A model generated the notes under the pieces. It saw nothing but the letters and a program-made list of their open reading frames with translations, did not search any database and was not told the DNA's origin. DNA of 8,773 bases, from the NCBI GenBank assembly GCA_947460795.1, contig CANHJA010000085.1, positions 1-8,773 on the forward strand. Direction: 5' to 3'. Source of the DNA: Bacteroidota bacterium. Lineage in GTDB: Bacteria > Bacteroidota > Bacteroidia > Chitinophagales > Chitinophagaceae. The translations under genes and the position numbers were made by a program. Positions 1 to 6,995 of the stretch are shown here, one piece after another (the first letter of the stretch is position 1; each line of letters opens with the position of its first letter).

Positions 1-2
1 AT

Positions 3-3000
3 TGGACGCCCGGAAACCCTACCGGCGATGGAACCGTTTCTATATCTGGTTTAACTGCTGGCTCATATACTTGCACCGTAACCGATGCGAATGGTTGTGA
101 TGCAGCAACGTCATTTAATATAACTGAACCATCTGCATTAGCTGTGTCTATTTCTTCACAAACAAATATTTCATGTAATGGAGGAATCGATGGGACTGCT
201 TCAGCGAGCGTAATTGGGGGGACTCCATCTTATACATATTCATGGTCTCCTAGCGGTGGTACAGGAGCAACGGCTGTTGGATTATCAGCAGGAAATTATA
301 CATGTACTGCAACCGATTTGAATGGTTGTTTAGCGACTATCTTTACTAGTATAATTGAGCCAGCTGCAATTCCTGTAACCAATATGTCTCAAAGTATTTG
401 TCAAGGTGCTAGTTACTTATTTAATGGAAATAATCTGACTAATGCAGGCAATTATGTAGACACATTGGCTAGTATAGCAGGATGTGATAGTGTAGTAAAT
501 TTAACTTTAACAATACTCAACACTCCATCCGCACCAACTGTAATTAATGATACTGTATGCGCACCAGGTGGTATTGTAAATTTAACTGCATCGGGAGTGG
601 GTTTTGGAATCAATTGGTACGATGCTATAACCAATGGGAATTTATTATTTACTGGTTCAACATATAGTCCAAATGTTACCTCAACAACCAACTATTTTGC
701 TGAAATGGTTGGAGGTGTTCAAGATCAAATAACCACAACATTTGCATCAGGAAATAATCATAGAGGAAATATTTTTGGAATAACGGCTTTAAATACTGTT
801 CAAATAGATTCGTTTTATGCAAGTCCAATGGGAACTACCAATATGGAAATATATTATCGTCCTGATAATTATATGCTAACCCCTGGCTCTGCTACTTCAA
901 GTGCAGGTTGGACATTACTAGGCTCTGCCAATAACGTAGTTCCAGCAGCAGGAGGTACTCCAGTTCCTATCTCTGTAAACGTGACTATTCCTGCTGGACA
1001 AACGTATAGCTTTTATGTAACTTCAACTAATACAAATGTTTCTTTGGATTATTCAAATGGGACAGCTCAAGGTAATGTATTTACATCTAATGCAGACCTG
1101 CAGTTTCTTGAAGGAGTTGGTTTGGAGTATCCGTTTACAAATGGAACAAGTAGTTTGTATACACCTCGTATATTTAACGGAAAAATTATTTACTCTATAC
1201 CTAGTACATGTGCTTCATCAAGAACAACAGCTACTGCTTTTGTCAATCAATTTTCATCTCAAGTACCTGCGCCAGAATTATTGTACTATAATTTTAATGG
1301 GAGTGGATCATCTGTGCCTAATTTAGCTCTAAATCCTCCGGCTGGTACTGCAACCGCAACTATTTCAGGAGCTGTTGTACAAGGATCTACAGGGCAGTCT
1401 GGTGGTGCATTAATAGGGTCTGGTATTAGTTCATCTTCAGATTATTTAAACACTGGTTATGCAACTAATTTAACAAATACATCTTGGACGATATCTTTTT
1501 GGAGTGCTGATTTTGGAAATCCGACAAGCTTGTATTATATTTTTGGTGATGCAAGTGCCAATAGCTTCAGATGTTTTACCAATGGCGTTGCTGGCCCTAA
1601 TAACTGGATTTTAAGAGGAACTGGGATTGCTGATGTATTGATAAATGGAGGTGCAACTGCAACTCCAACACTAAATACTTATGTGTATAATGCTGCATTA
1701 AATAATATTAAAGCCTATAAAGATGGGGTATTAGTAAATACAGTAGCACAAAACGCATTAAATATTGTTGGTCCAGGTCCGTTTAAAGTAATGGGGTATA
1801 GTAGTAATATTGGAGCACCTAATGGTGGAAAATTAGATGAATTTAGACTATACAACCGTGCTTTGACTGATGCAGAAGTATTAGCACTTTTTAGCCCTAC
1901 ATTCTCTATAACTGCTACAAGTACTCCTGCTTCTCCAGCTATAATTTGTGCAGGTAATAATGTAACATTAAATGCCAATGAACTATCCGGTAACATCTCA
2001 TATTCATGGATGCCAGGTTCAATTGCGGGGGATACTGTAAATATAAATCCAACTACAACAAATAATTATACTGTTACAGCAACAGATGTTAACGGATGTA
2101 CGCTCACAAGTAGCGTAAATGTAGCAGTTTTAAATACTTCACTATTATCACAAGCTGCCGCTAACAATGCAACAAGTATTACTGGTAATTCGAATCAAAC
2201 ATTTATTCAATTTGATGGTATTTCAAATACTTACACAGATGCAAGTTGTAATACGATAGCAACAGTAAATGATGGTGCGGGCGGTAATGTATTGGGGTCA
2301 ACGATTTCTACTGTTGAAGTAGATCCAACTGTGCAAACCTTTAACAGCCAACCATATGCTCGTCGTCATTATTCTATTGTGCCAACCAATCAAGGTGCAG
2401 CTACAGTTACTTTGTATTTAACACAAGCTGATTTTGATGATTATAATGCCAATAACGGAACTTATTTAGATATGCCAACTGGTCCTACTGATGTTTCTGG
2501 AATATCGAATGTTAGAATTACACAAGTGCATGGTGCTGGTGTATTAGGAGTAGATTTAGCTGTAGTAATTACACCTACTTTAGCGTGGGATGCTGCCAAT
2601 AATTATTGGACTGCAACTTTCCCAGTGGATAGTTTTAGCTCGTTTTATTTCCATACAGTAAATCCTTTAAACTCAGCATTGCCAGTTACACTATTATCTT
2701 TCACAGGTAAAAAAGAAGAAGTCGTTAATCATTTAAATTGGATTACTTCATCTGAACAGAATAGTGCCTATTTTAATATTCAACGCAGTGCAGATGGAAG
2801 AAAATTTACTACAATTGATAAAGTGAATTCGAAAGCAATAAATGGCAATTCAGTAACAAAAATTGCCTACGAATTCATTGATAGCAATCCGAAAACAGGA
2901 CATAATTATTATCGATTACAAATGGTAGATATAGACCAAAGAAAAACTGAAAGCAATGTGATTGATTTATTTAGATCATTAGAGGGGGGAATTGTTAATG

Positions 3001-3239
3001 TTTATCCGAACCCAACGACATCTTTATTAAATATAGATATGACGGCTAATACAGGGGATAAAATTTTCATTAAACTTTCTGATTTAAGTGGTAGAGTTCT
3101 TAAAGTGCTAGACATAAACGCAGCACAAGGAATCAATTCTATCCCATTAGACATGAATGAAATAAGTGCTGGCTTATATATGTTACAAGTAATTCAAAAT
3201 AATGAATTTATTGCGGCTCAAAAAATAGAGAAAAAATAA
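3..3239 (+). CDS. Giant secreted/surface protein with SprB-type repeats, LamG-like domain and T9SS sorting domain (5' partial)
   Basis: This is the C-terminal 1078 residues of a large protein exported by the type IX secretion system and either attached to the cell surface or released. The frame has no stop back to base 3, and bases 3-143 encode another repeat (GLTAGSYTCTVTDANGC), so the true start is outside the window. Approximate order by residue of this fragment: SprB-type repeats 1-47 (partial) and 48-122; a Cys-containing segment 123-174; an Ig-like domain 176-238; an unnamed beta-rich region 238-400; a LamG/concanavalin-like fold 422-630 (WTISFW, AYKDGVLV, KLDEFRLYNRALTDAEV); a PKD/Ig-like domain 635-710; an unnamed region 715-890; an FnIII-like domain from LPVTLLSFTGK (about 893-991); and a type A sorting domain from VNVYPNPT (998-1005) to the end, with GLYMLQV near the terminus. 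The repeats resemble those of the gliding adhesin SprB, so adhesion is a reasonable inference, but the ligand is unknown. Confidence 0.93.
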   Translation, partial: WTPGNPTGDGTVSISGLTAGSYTCTVTDANGCDAATSFNITEPSALAVSISSQTNISCNGGIDGTASASVIGGTPSYTYSWSPSGGTGATAVGLSAGNYTCTATDLNGCLATIFTSIIEPAAIPVTNMSQSICQGASYLFNGNNLTNAGNYVDTLASIAGCDSVVNLTLTILNTPSAPTVINDTVCAPGGIVNLTASGVGFGINWYDAITNGNLLFTGSTYSPNVTSTTNYFAEMVGGVQDQITTTFASGNNHRGNIFGITALNTVQIDSFYASPMGTTNMEIYYRPDNYMLTPGSATSSAGWTLLGSANNVVPAAGGTPVPISVNVTIPAGQTYSFYVTSTNTNVSLDYSNGTAQGNVFTSNADLQFLEGVGLEYPFTNGTSSLYTPRIFNGKIIYSIPSTCASSRTTATAFVNQFSSQVPAPELLYYNFNGSGSSVPNLALNPPAGTATATISGAVVQGSTGQSGGALIGSGISSSSDYLNTGYATNLTNTSWTISFWSADFGNPTSLYYIFGDASANSFRCFTNGVAGPNNWILRGTGIADVLINGGATATPTLNTYVYNAALNNIKAYKDGVLVNTVAQNALNIVGPGPFKVMGYSSNIGAPNGGKLDEFRLYNRALTDAEVLALFSPTFSITATSTPASPAIICAGNNVTLNANELSGNISYSWMPGSIAGDTVNINPTTTNNYTVTATDVNGCTLTSSVNVAVLNTSLLSQAAANNATSITGNSNQTFIQFDGISNTYTDASCNTIATVNDGAGGNVLGSTISTVEVDPTVQTFNSQPYARRHYSIVPTNQGAATVTLYLTQADFDDYNANNGTYLDMPTGPTDVSGISNVRITQVHGAGVLGVDLAVVITPTLAWDAANNYWTATFPVDSFSSFYFHTVNPLNSALPVTLLSFTGKKEEVVNHLNWITSSEQNSAYFNIQRSADGRKFTTIDKVNSKAINGNSVTKIAYEFIDSNPKTGHNYYRLQMVDIDQRKTESNVIDLFRSLEGGIVNVYPNPTTSLLNIDMTANTGDKIFIKLSDLSGRVLKVLDINAAQGINSIPLDMNEISAGLYMLQVIQNNEFIAAQKIEKK

Positions 3240-3260
3240 GTAGCATAAAATATATATTTT

Positions 3261-3292
3261 AAAATACGCTCCCATTAGGAGCGTATTTTTTT
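3261..3292 (+). terminator. Intrinsic terminator of the T9SS-protein gene
   Basis: A perfect 12-bp stem (arms 3261-3272 and 3278-3289, core ACGCTCC/GGAGCGT) closes a 5-base loop. It begins 22 bases after the TAA stop of the surface-protein gene, and its downstream arm runs into an uninterrupted T tract (3286-3292). This is a textbook rho-independent terminator for the plus strand. The opposite strand has only an interrupted T-rich run, so it is probably one-directional. Confidence 0.9.
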
Positions 3293-3390
3293 GAAAATAA
3301 TAAATACTTGAAAGCATTGATTCCTAAAACTTTTATAATGATAAATAGTTCAATATGGTAGTCGATTGAAAACTTTCATCAGGTAAAGCA

Positions 3391-3421
3391 AAAAAAATCC
3401 CTCTTTAAAAAGAGGGATTTT
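3391..3421 (-). terminator. Intrinsic terminator of the 164-residue protein gene
   Basis: The arms 3394-3406 and 3409-3421 form a 13-bp complementary stem with the GC core CCCTC/GAGGG. The innermost A-T pairs would open to give a usable loop. Read on the minus strand, the stem runs into seven or more T residues (complement of the A run 3391-3397). It lies 26 bases past the stop codon of the minus-strand gene. The plus strand also carries four Ts after the stem, so weak bidirectional action is possible. Confidence 0.85.
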
Positions 3422-3446
3422 AAAAGGTTCTTTTTTTGCAATCATT

Positions 3447-3941
3447 TTATGCAGGTGTATTTGCATTGTTGTTGCTGTTGCCGCCACCTGTGTTTGGAAA
3501 AAATTGTTTTAATTCATCCACTTTAGTGTCATAGCCAGAGCCCGGCATGGTGCCCATTTTGTATTTTGAGTAATCGTAGTCGAGTAATGCATTTTGATAA
3601 TTGTCAAAATCATGCATGCGTTTTGTTTCTTCACAAGATTTTGAAAGGCTCATTAAACGAATCATGACCGCCTCTAAAAATTTTCGATCTGTGTAATCGG
3701 CCGTAAATTCTACCCAATCTACGTCAGGGCTTTTTAAATTTGGTTGATTGTTTTGATAGTCAAATACTTTATTGACTAATAATTTGTTGGCTTCATTAAT
3801 AGATCCAAACCGTTGGTTTTCGTCTGGGTCTAAGTTTTGAAGTTTGGGCTGTAAAATGGTTTCAATTTGAACCATCAACGAAGTGATTTGTGCTTGCTCT
3901 GCAGCACTAAAATGTTTTTGAATGATGTCTTGTGTAGGCAT
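3447..3941 (-). CDS. Conserved-looking hypothetical protein, 164 aa
   Basis: I do not recognise this family and assign no function. The product is an acidic, mostly helical-looking, soluble protein with no signal peptide or membrane segment. Residues 5-35 look like an amphipathic helix. The middle (about 45-90) holds the stretches INEANKLLVNKVFDYQ and SPDVDWVEFTADYTDR, whose composition looks constrained. Residues 91-110 form another helix (AVMIRLMSLSKSCEETKRM). The tail from about 151 is Gly/Asn-rich (GGGNSNNNAN) and probably disordered. The ATG at 3941 has no Shine-Dalgarno site, as is common in Bacteroidota. That it is a real gene is supported by the full-length open frame, a terminator just after its stop, and a candidate promoter just upstream. 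It is transcribed alone, convergent with the surface-protein gene on one side and divergent from the carboxylase on the other. Confidence 0.8.
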   Translation of the reverse strand: MPTQDIIQKHFSAAEQAQITSLMVQIETILQPKLQNLDPDENQRFGSINEANKLLVNKVFDYQNNQPNLKSPDVDWVEFTADYTDRKFLEAVMIRLMSLSKSCEETKRMHDFDNYQNALLDYDYSKYKMGTMPGSGYDTKVDELKQFFPNTGGGNSNNNANTPA

Positions 3942-3981
3942 AGTTTGTTGGTTTAAGTTATTTAATAGAAATTTTCATTTA

Positions 3982-4013
3982 CTAAATTATGCAGGTTTAA
4001 TAACAAAAACAAA
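3982..4013 (-). promoter_or_regulatory. Candidate Bacteroidota-type promoter for the 164-residue protein gene
   Basis: On the minus strand, TTTG (4013-4010) is followed after 20 bases by TAATTTAG (3989-3982). The second element matches seven of eight positions of the Bacteroidota -7 consensus TAnnTTTG, and TTTG is the usual -33 element at about this spacing. Transcription would begin about 35 bases before the ATG at 3941. This is a motif match only; the AT-rich background makes chance matches possible. Confidence 0.4.
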
Positions 4014-4043
4014 TAAAAGAAATCGTTTTGTGATAATTTTATG

Positions 4044-4283
4044 AAACCTAAAAACATACGTTCTGCTAGTCAAACACTTAGGTTTGATAACCTAATATTT
4101 TACGTAGTGGGTTTAATAGTTTAAGTCTTTCAACCATAAATTTTAAGTAATATAACCTAACATTTAGGGTTAGATACCTAAAAGTTTAGGTATCTAACCC
4201 TAAAAATATAAGCTTCTAACCTAAAACGTTGGGTCTAGTCACGCAAATGTTTGGTATTATTTGTCCAAACGGTTTTGTTTCAA
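4044..4283. repeat. Degenerate tandem array of about 22-bp quasi-palindromic units (AACCTAA...TTTAGGT)
   Basis: The core CCTAA occurs at 4047, 4091, 4156, 4177, 4199 and 4220. The intervals are 44, 65, 21, 22 and 21 bases, all close to multiples of about 21.6. The reverse core TTAGG occurs at 4078, 4164 and 4186. The gaps fit decayed units, for example TTTAA near 4112, CCATAA near 4134 and CCAAA near 4265. The clearest units begin at 4154, 4175, 4196 and 4218. Most units start with AACCTAA and continue to a TTTAGGT-like arm, so each is close to a dyad; the unit at 4175 is the cleanest, with arms TACCTAAA and TTTAGGTA around AG. The array is bounded on both sides by unrelated AT-rich sequence. 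Its role is unknown; a multi-site protein-binding region or a decayed repeat element are both possible. Confidence 0.7.
4163..4204. repeat. Perfect 20-bp inverted repeat with 2-base centre
   Basis: The arm TTTAGGGTTAGATACCTAAA (4163-4182) is exactly reverse-complementary to 4185-4204, with only AG between them. It can form a long hairpin or cruciform. No T tract follows on either strand, so it does not look like a terminator. It lies inside the 22-bp array and covers parts of three adjacent units. The shorter dyad TTAGGTT-TGAT-AACCTAA at 4078-4095 resembles the left arm, sharing its TTAGG and CCTAA ends. Confidence 0.85.
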
Positions 4284-4401
4284 CGCAATGTGGGAGGTAA
4301 ATGATTGTCAATAAGGATGTTGTATTGCTTATAAATTGCACCTTATTCTAGCTATAAATTATACAAATTTGAAATAGATAGAAACCCTTCCGCTACGTGC
4401 T

Positions 4402-4409
4402 TAAATTTG
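4402..4409 (+). promoter_or_regulatory. Candidate -7 promoter element for the carboxylase gene
   Basis: TAAATTTG is an exact match to the Bacteroidota -7 consensus TAnnTTTG. It would place the transcription start near 4414-4418 and give a leader of about 55 bases before the ATG at 4471. No TTTG lies at the expected -33 distance (the nearest, 4368-4371, is about 30 bases upstream), so the assignment is tentative. The rest of 4284-4470 shows no gene that I can support. Confidence 0.35.
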
Positions 4410-4470
4410 CTAACTCTCGTCTAGTTTCTCACAACTATGCCTTAAATTCGCATTTCAAGAAACAACCAGC

Positions 4471-6111
4471 ATGGCAAAGAAAATAGATTTAGAATTTAAT
4501 AAAAACGAAGACGGATTGAAATTGTTAGTCAGTGACATGAAAAAAAAATTGGCTAAAATTGAAAAAGGCGGCGGCGATAAGTCAATGGCTAAACAACATG
4601 AAAAAGGGAAGCTAGGTCCTCGTGAGCGCATTCAATTATTGATCGATAAAAATTCTACGTTTGTTGAAATGATGGCATTTGCAGGTTTCGAAATGTATGA
4701 AGAACATGGCGGTTGTCCGGCTGGAGGAACAGTGGCTGGTGTAGGTTATGTAAAAGGTCGTCAGTGTGTAATTGTGGCAAATGATCAAACGGTAAAAGCA
4801 GGTGCCTGGTTTCCAATAACAGGAAAAAAGAATTTGCGTTTGCAAGAAATGTGCATCGAAAATAAATTACCAATCATATATTTAGTGGATAGTGCAGGGG
4901 TGTATTTGCCAATGCAAGACGAAATTTTTCCAGACAAGGAACACTTCGGTAGAATATTTAGAAACAACGCTCGCATCAGTGGGATGGGTATTACGCAAAT
5001 ATCGGCAGTGTTTGGAAGTTGTGTTGCTGGAGGTGCGTATTTGCCAATCATGAGCGATGAAACATTGATGGTTGAAGAGCATGGATCTATTTTTTTAGCG
5101 GGTCCTTATTTAGCAAAAGCAGCTATTGGTGAAGATGTTGATATTCAAACTTTAGGAGGTGCAAAAACGCATACCGAAATCAGTGGCATTGCCGACTATA
5201 AATTCAAAACTGAAAAAGAATGCATTGAACAAATTCGCAGAATCATTGATAAAATTGGCAAGCCCGAAGATGCAGGTTTTGATAGAGTAAAACCAGTGTT
5301 GCCTTTAAAAGACATGAAAGAAATTTATGGCTTTGTGGCACCAGAAAATAACAAGCCTTATGATGTGGTGGATGTGATTGAACGCTTGGTCGATAATTCT
5401 GAATTTGATCAGTTTAAAAAAGATTATGGTAAAACCATCGTATGTGGTTATGGCCGGGTAGATGGTTGGGCTGTGGGCATTGTTGCCAACCAACGCAAGA
5501 TTGTAAAAAGTGGTAAAAATGAAATGCAATTAGGGGGTGTAATTTACAACGACAGTGCCGACAAAGCCGCTCGTTTTATTATGAATTGCAATCAAAAGAA
5601 AATTCCTTTGGTGTTTTTGCAGGATGTAACTGGCTTTATGGTAGGGAGTCGCAGCGAGCACAGTGGGATTATTAAAGACGGAGCAAAATTAGTGAATGCC
5701 GTTTCAAATTCTGTGGTTCCCAAAATCACTATTATCATTGGCAATTCTTACGGTGCCGGAAATTATGCTATGTGCGGAAAAGCCTACGATCCTCGATTTA
5801 TTTACGCTTGGCCAAATGCAAAAATTGCGGTGATGGGTGGCGAACAAGCAGCCAAAGTTTTATTACAAATTCAAGTTGCTTCATTGAAGGCGAAAGGGGA
5901 AATTATTACACCCGAAGTTGAAAAAGAAATGTTGGATAAAATCATCGCTCAATACAATAAACAAACCACTTCGTATTATGCAGCTGCTCGATTGTGGGTA
6001 GATGCTATCATTGATCCTATTGAGACAAGAACCGTGATTTCAGAAGGCATCAAAGCAGCCAATCATGCACCCATTGAAAAGGAAATGAATGTGGGTGTTT
6101 TTCAAGTGTAA
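4471..6111 (+). CDS. Acyl-CoA carboxylase carboxyltransferase (beta) subunit, methylcrotonyl-CoA carboxylase-like
   Basis: This is the carboxyltransferase subunit of a biotin-dependent acyl-CoA carboxylase. It moves the carboxyl group from carboxybiotin to an acyl-CoA in the cytoplasm. The 546-residue length fits the family, with crotonase-like N and C halves. Typical segments are GKLGPRERIQLL near residue 50, VDSAGVYLP, GSCVAGGAYLP (about 182-192), FLAGPYLAKAA, FLQDVTGFMVG, NSYGAGNYAM (425-434) and IAVMGGEQAA. The Gly-rich 182-192 and 425-434 segments are where this family forms its oxyanion holes. IFPDKEHFGRIF and GAGNYAMCGKAYDPRFIYAWP resemble methylcrotonyl-CoA carboxylase beta more than classical PccB, which usually has DSGGARIQEG and GPCAGGAVY. 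The substrate is therefore uncertain: methylcrotonyl-CoA (leucine breakdown) is favoured, but propionyl-CoA is possible given the mutase nearby. The biotin carboxylase/biotin carrier partner is not in the window. The gene ends in tandem TAA stops. Confidence 0.95.
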   Translation: MAKKIDLEFNKNEDGLKLLVSDMKKKLAKIEKGGGDKSMAKQHEKGKLGPRERIQLLIDKNSTFVEMMAFAGFEMYEEHGGCPAGGTVAGVGYVKGRQCVIVANDQTVKAGAWFPITGKKNLRLQEMCIENKLPIIYLVDSAGVYLPMQDEIFPDKEHFGRIFRNNARISGMGITQISAVFGSCVAGGAYLPIMSDETLMVEEHGSIFLAGPYLAKAAIGEDVDIQTLGGAKTHTEISGIADYKFKTEKECIEQIRRIIDKIGKPEDAGFDRVKPVLPLKDMKEIYGFVAPENNKPYDVVDVIERLVDNSEFDQFKKDYGKTIVCGYGRVDGWAVGIVANQRKIVKSGKNEMQLGGVIYNDSADKAARFIMNCNQKKIPLVFLQDVTGFMVGSRSEHSGIIKDGAKLVNAVSNSVVPKITIIIGNSYGAGNYAMCGKAYDPRFIYAWPNAKIAVMGGEQAAKVLLQIQVASLKAKGEIITPEVEKEMLDKIIAQYNKQTTSYYAAARLWVDAIIDPIETRTVISEGIKAANHAPIEKEMNVGVFQV

Positions 6112-6139
6112 TAAGCGATATTCTATGTTCGATAAAGTT

Positions 6140-6171
6140 AACTCCACGCATTTTTGTGTGGAGTTTTTTTT
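6140..6171 (+). terminator. Intrinsic terminator of the carboxylase gene
   Basis: The arms AACTCCACGC (6140-6149) and GTGTGGAGTT (6156-6165) pair over 10 bp with one G-T pair, around a 6-base loop. An eight-T tract follows (6164-6171, including the last two stem bases). It starts 28 bases after the carboxylase stop. The minus strand has no T tract after the stem, so it does not obviously serve the convergent yedK-like gene. Confidence 0.88.
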
Positions 6172-6221
6172 ATGGAGTTCAGCACAATTTCTTAGTGCTT
6201 TTAAATCTATACGATCGTTGA

Positions 6222-6854
6222 CTAAAACAAGGTCAGTATTTCATTTATTTTTACTGCTTTTAAATCAAGGTCACAATTTGCAAAGTCTTTGTAGTTTTTT
6301 CCATTCAACCAATCCTGTTCATTTTGAGGCGTTAAAATAATGGGCATTCGTTTTTTTGTATTGTGAATTTCACTCATCAGTTTATTGGCTTCAGTGGTTA
6401 CCATCGAGTAGGTTTGTATTATCTCACCTGTTTTATTATCCACCCATTCGCTCCAAATGCCAGCAAAAGCAAATGCATCATGATTGGGCAATGAAATATG
6501 AAATTGTTGTTTTGCTTTTCCTTTTTTATCCAGCCATTGCCACTCCATAAATCCATCGGCTAAAATCAAACAGCGTTGTTGTATGCAATTTTTAAAAGAA
6601 GGTTTTTCATCCAAGGTTTCAATTTTTGCATTCAAGGTGTATTGTTGAATGGATTTTTCTTTGCTCCAATTCGGAATAAGTCCCCATTGAAACAACTCCA
6701 TTTTAGTTTTATTTTTTGAAGAGATAACAGGGGTTTTGGGAAACGTAAATCCATTGAATAAATCACCCGAAATATCCAATTCATCATTTAGATCAACTTT
6801 AAAACGTTCTGCTAATTCTTCTTTAGATTTCTTTTGTGTAGTATGGTAGCACAT
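6222..6854 (-). CDS. yedK: SOS response-associated protein, YedK/HMCES (SRAP) family
   Basis: SRAP proteins bind single-stranded DNA and form a covalent crosslink from their N-terminal cysteine to abasic sites, which shields the lesion during replication. Cys2 follows the initiator Met directly (MCYHT), which fixes the start at 6854 because Met removal must expose Cys2. Other signatures are FQWGLIPNW (56-63), NAKIETLDEKPSFK (75-88), CLILADGFMEW (95-105) with the active-site Glu at 104, and EIHNTKKRMP (162-171) with the active-site His at 164. The 210-residue length is close to the roughly 220 of E. coli YedK. Two differences from E. coli: Cys2 is followed by Tyr-His rather than Gly-Arg, and the NAR motif reads NAK (Lys77). 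Both may be normal in Bacteroidota forms. The gene stands alone, convergent with the carboxylase and divergent from the mutase. I saw no LexA-type operator upstream. Confidence 0.95.
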   Translation of the reverse strand: MCYHTTQKKSKEELAERFKVDLNDELDISGDLFNGFTFPKTPVISSKNKTKMELFQWGLIPNWSKEKSIQQYTLNAKIETLDEKPSFKNCIQQRCLILADGFMEWQWLDKKGKAKQQFHISLPNHDAFAFAGIWSEWVDNKTGEIIQTYSMVTTEANKLMSEIHNTKKRMPIILTPQNEQDWLNGKNYKDFANCDLDLKAVKINEILTLF

Positions 6855-6983
6855 TCTTGTTGCAAGTTAATTCATCCCTTTTGTATTTATAAAATAACGC
6901 AGGGCTTTTTGCAATTAAAATTTTTAGTAGAATCCAAAATCTCATACCTCCCAACTCCCATCTCAAATACCAACATCATTTAT

Positions 6984-6991
6984 TATCTTTG
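6984..6991 (+). promoter_or_regulatory. -7 promoter element immediately before the mutase start
   Basis: TATCTTTG is an exact TAnnTTTG match ending five bases before the ATG at 6996. If used, transcription would start at or within a few bases of the start codon, giving a leaderless or nearly leaderless mRNA. No TTTG is visible at the -33 position (sequence near 6960-6964 is ATCTC). Its placement also argues against any start upstream of 6996. Confidence 0.5.
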
Positions 6992-6995
6992 CGCC

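Noticed and set aside
144..146. GTG at 144 as the start of the surface-protein gene
   Set aside because: The frame is open upstream to base 3 and encodes a further SprB-type repeat, so this GTG is an internal valine codon.
1036..1326. Alternative plus-strand frame inside the surface-protein gene
   Set aside because: A shadow of the conserved frame, with an unnatural composition and no start signals.
4163..4204. Telomere-like TTAGGG motif as a replicon end
   Set aside because: TTAGGG occurs only within the palindrome and is not tandemly repeated; there are genes on both sides and no sign of a linear end.
4249..4270. GTTTGG...CCAAAC inverted repeat as a separate operator
   Set aside because: Six-base arms are weak in this composition, and the sequence falls in phase with the 22-bp array, so it is treated as decayed array units.
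4292..4351. Possible 16-codon leader peptide: GGGAGG followed by ATG at 4301 and TAG at 4349
   Set aside because: The Shine-Dalgarno-like run is only three bases from the ATG, Bacteroidota rarely rely on such sites, and a short frame like this is expected by chance. It is also unlinked to any attenuator-like hairpin.
6181..6199. AGCAC...GTGCT hairpin as terminator for the yedK-like gene
   Set aside because: Only a 5-bp stem with a 9-base loop and no T tract on the minus strand.
6834..6995. N-terminal extension of the mutase to 6834
   Set aside because: The added 54 residues are Cys/Ile-rich and unlike the family, overlap the start of yedK on the other strand, and lie upstream of the -7 element at 6984.
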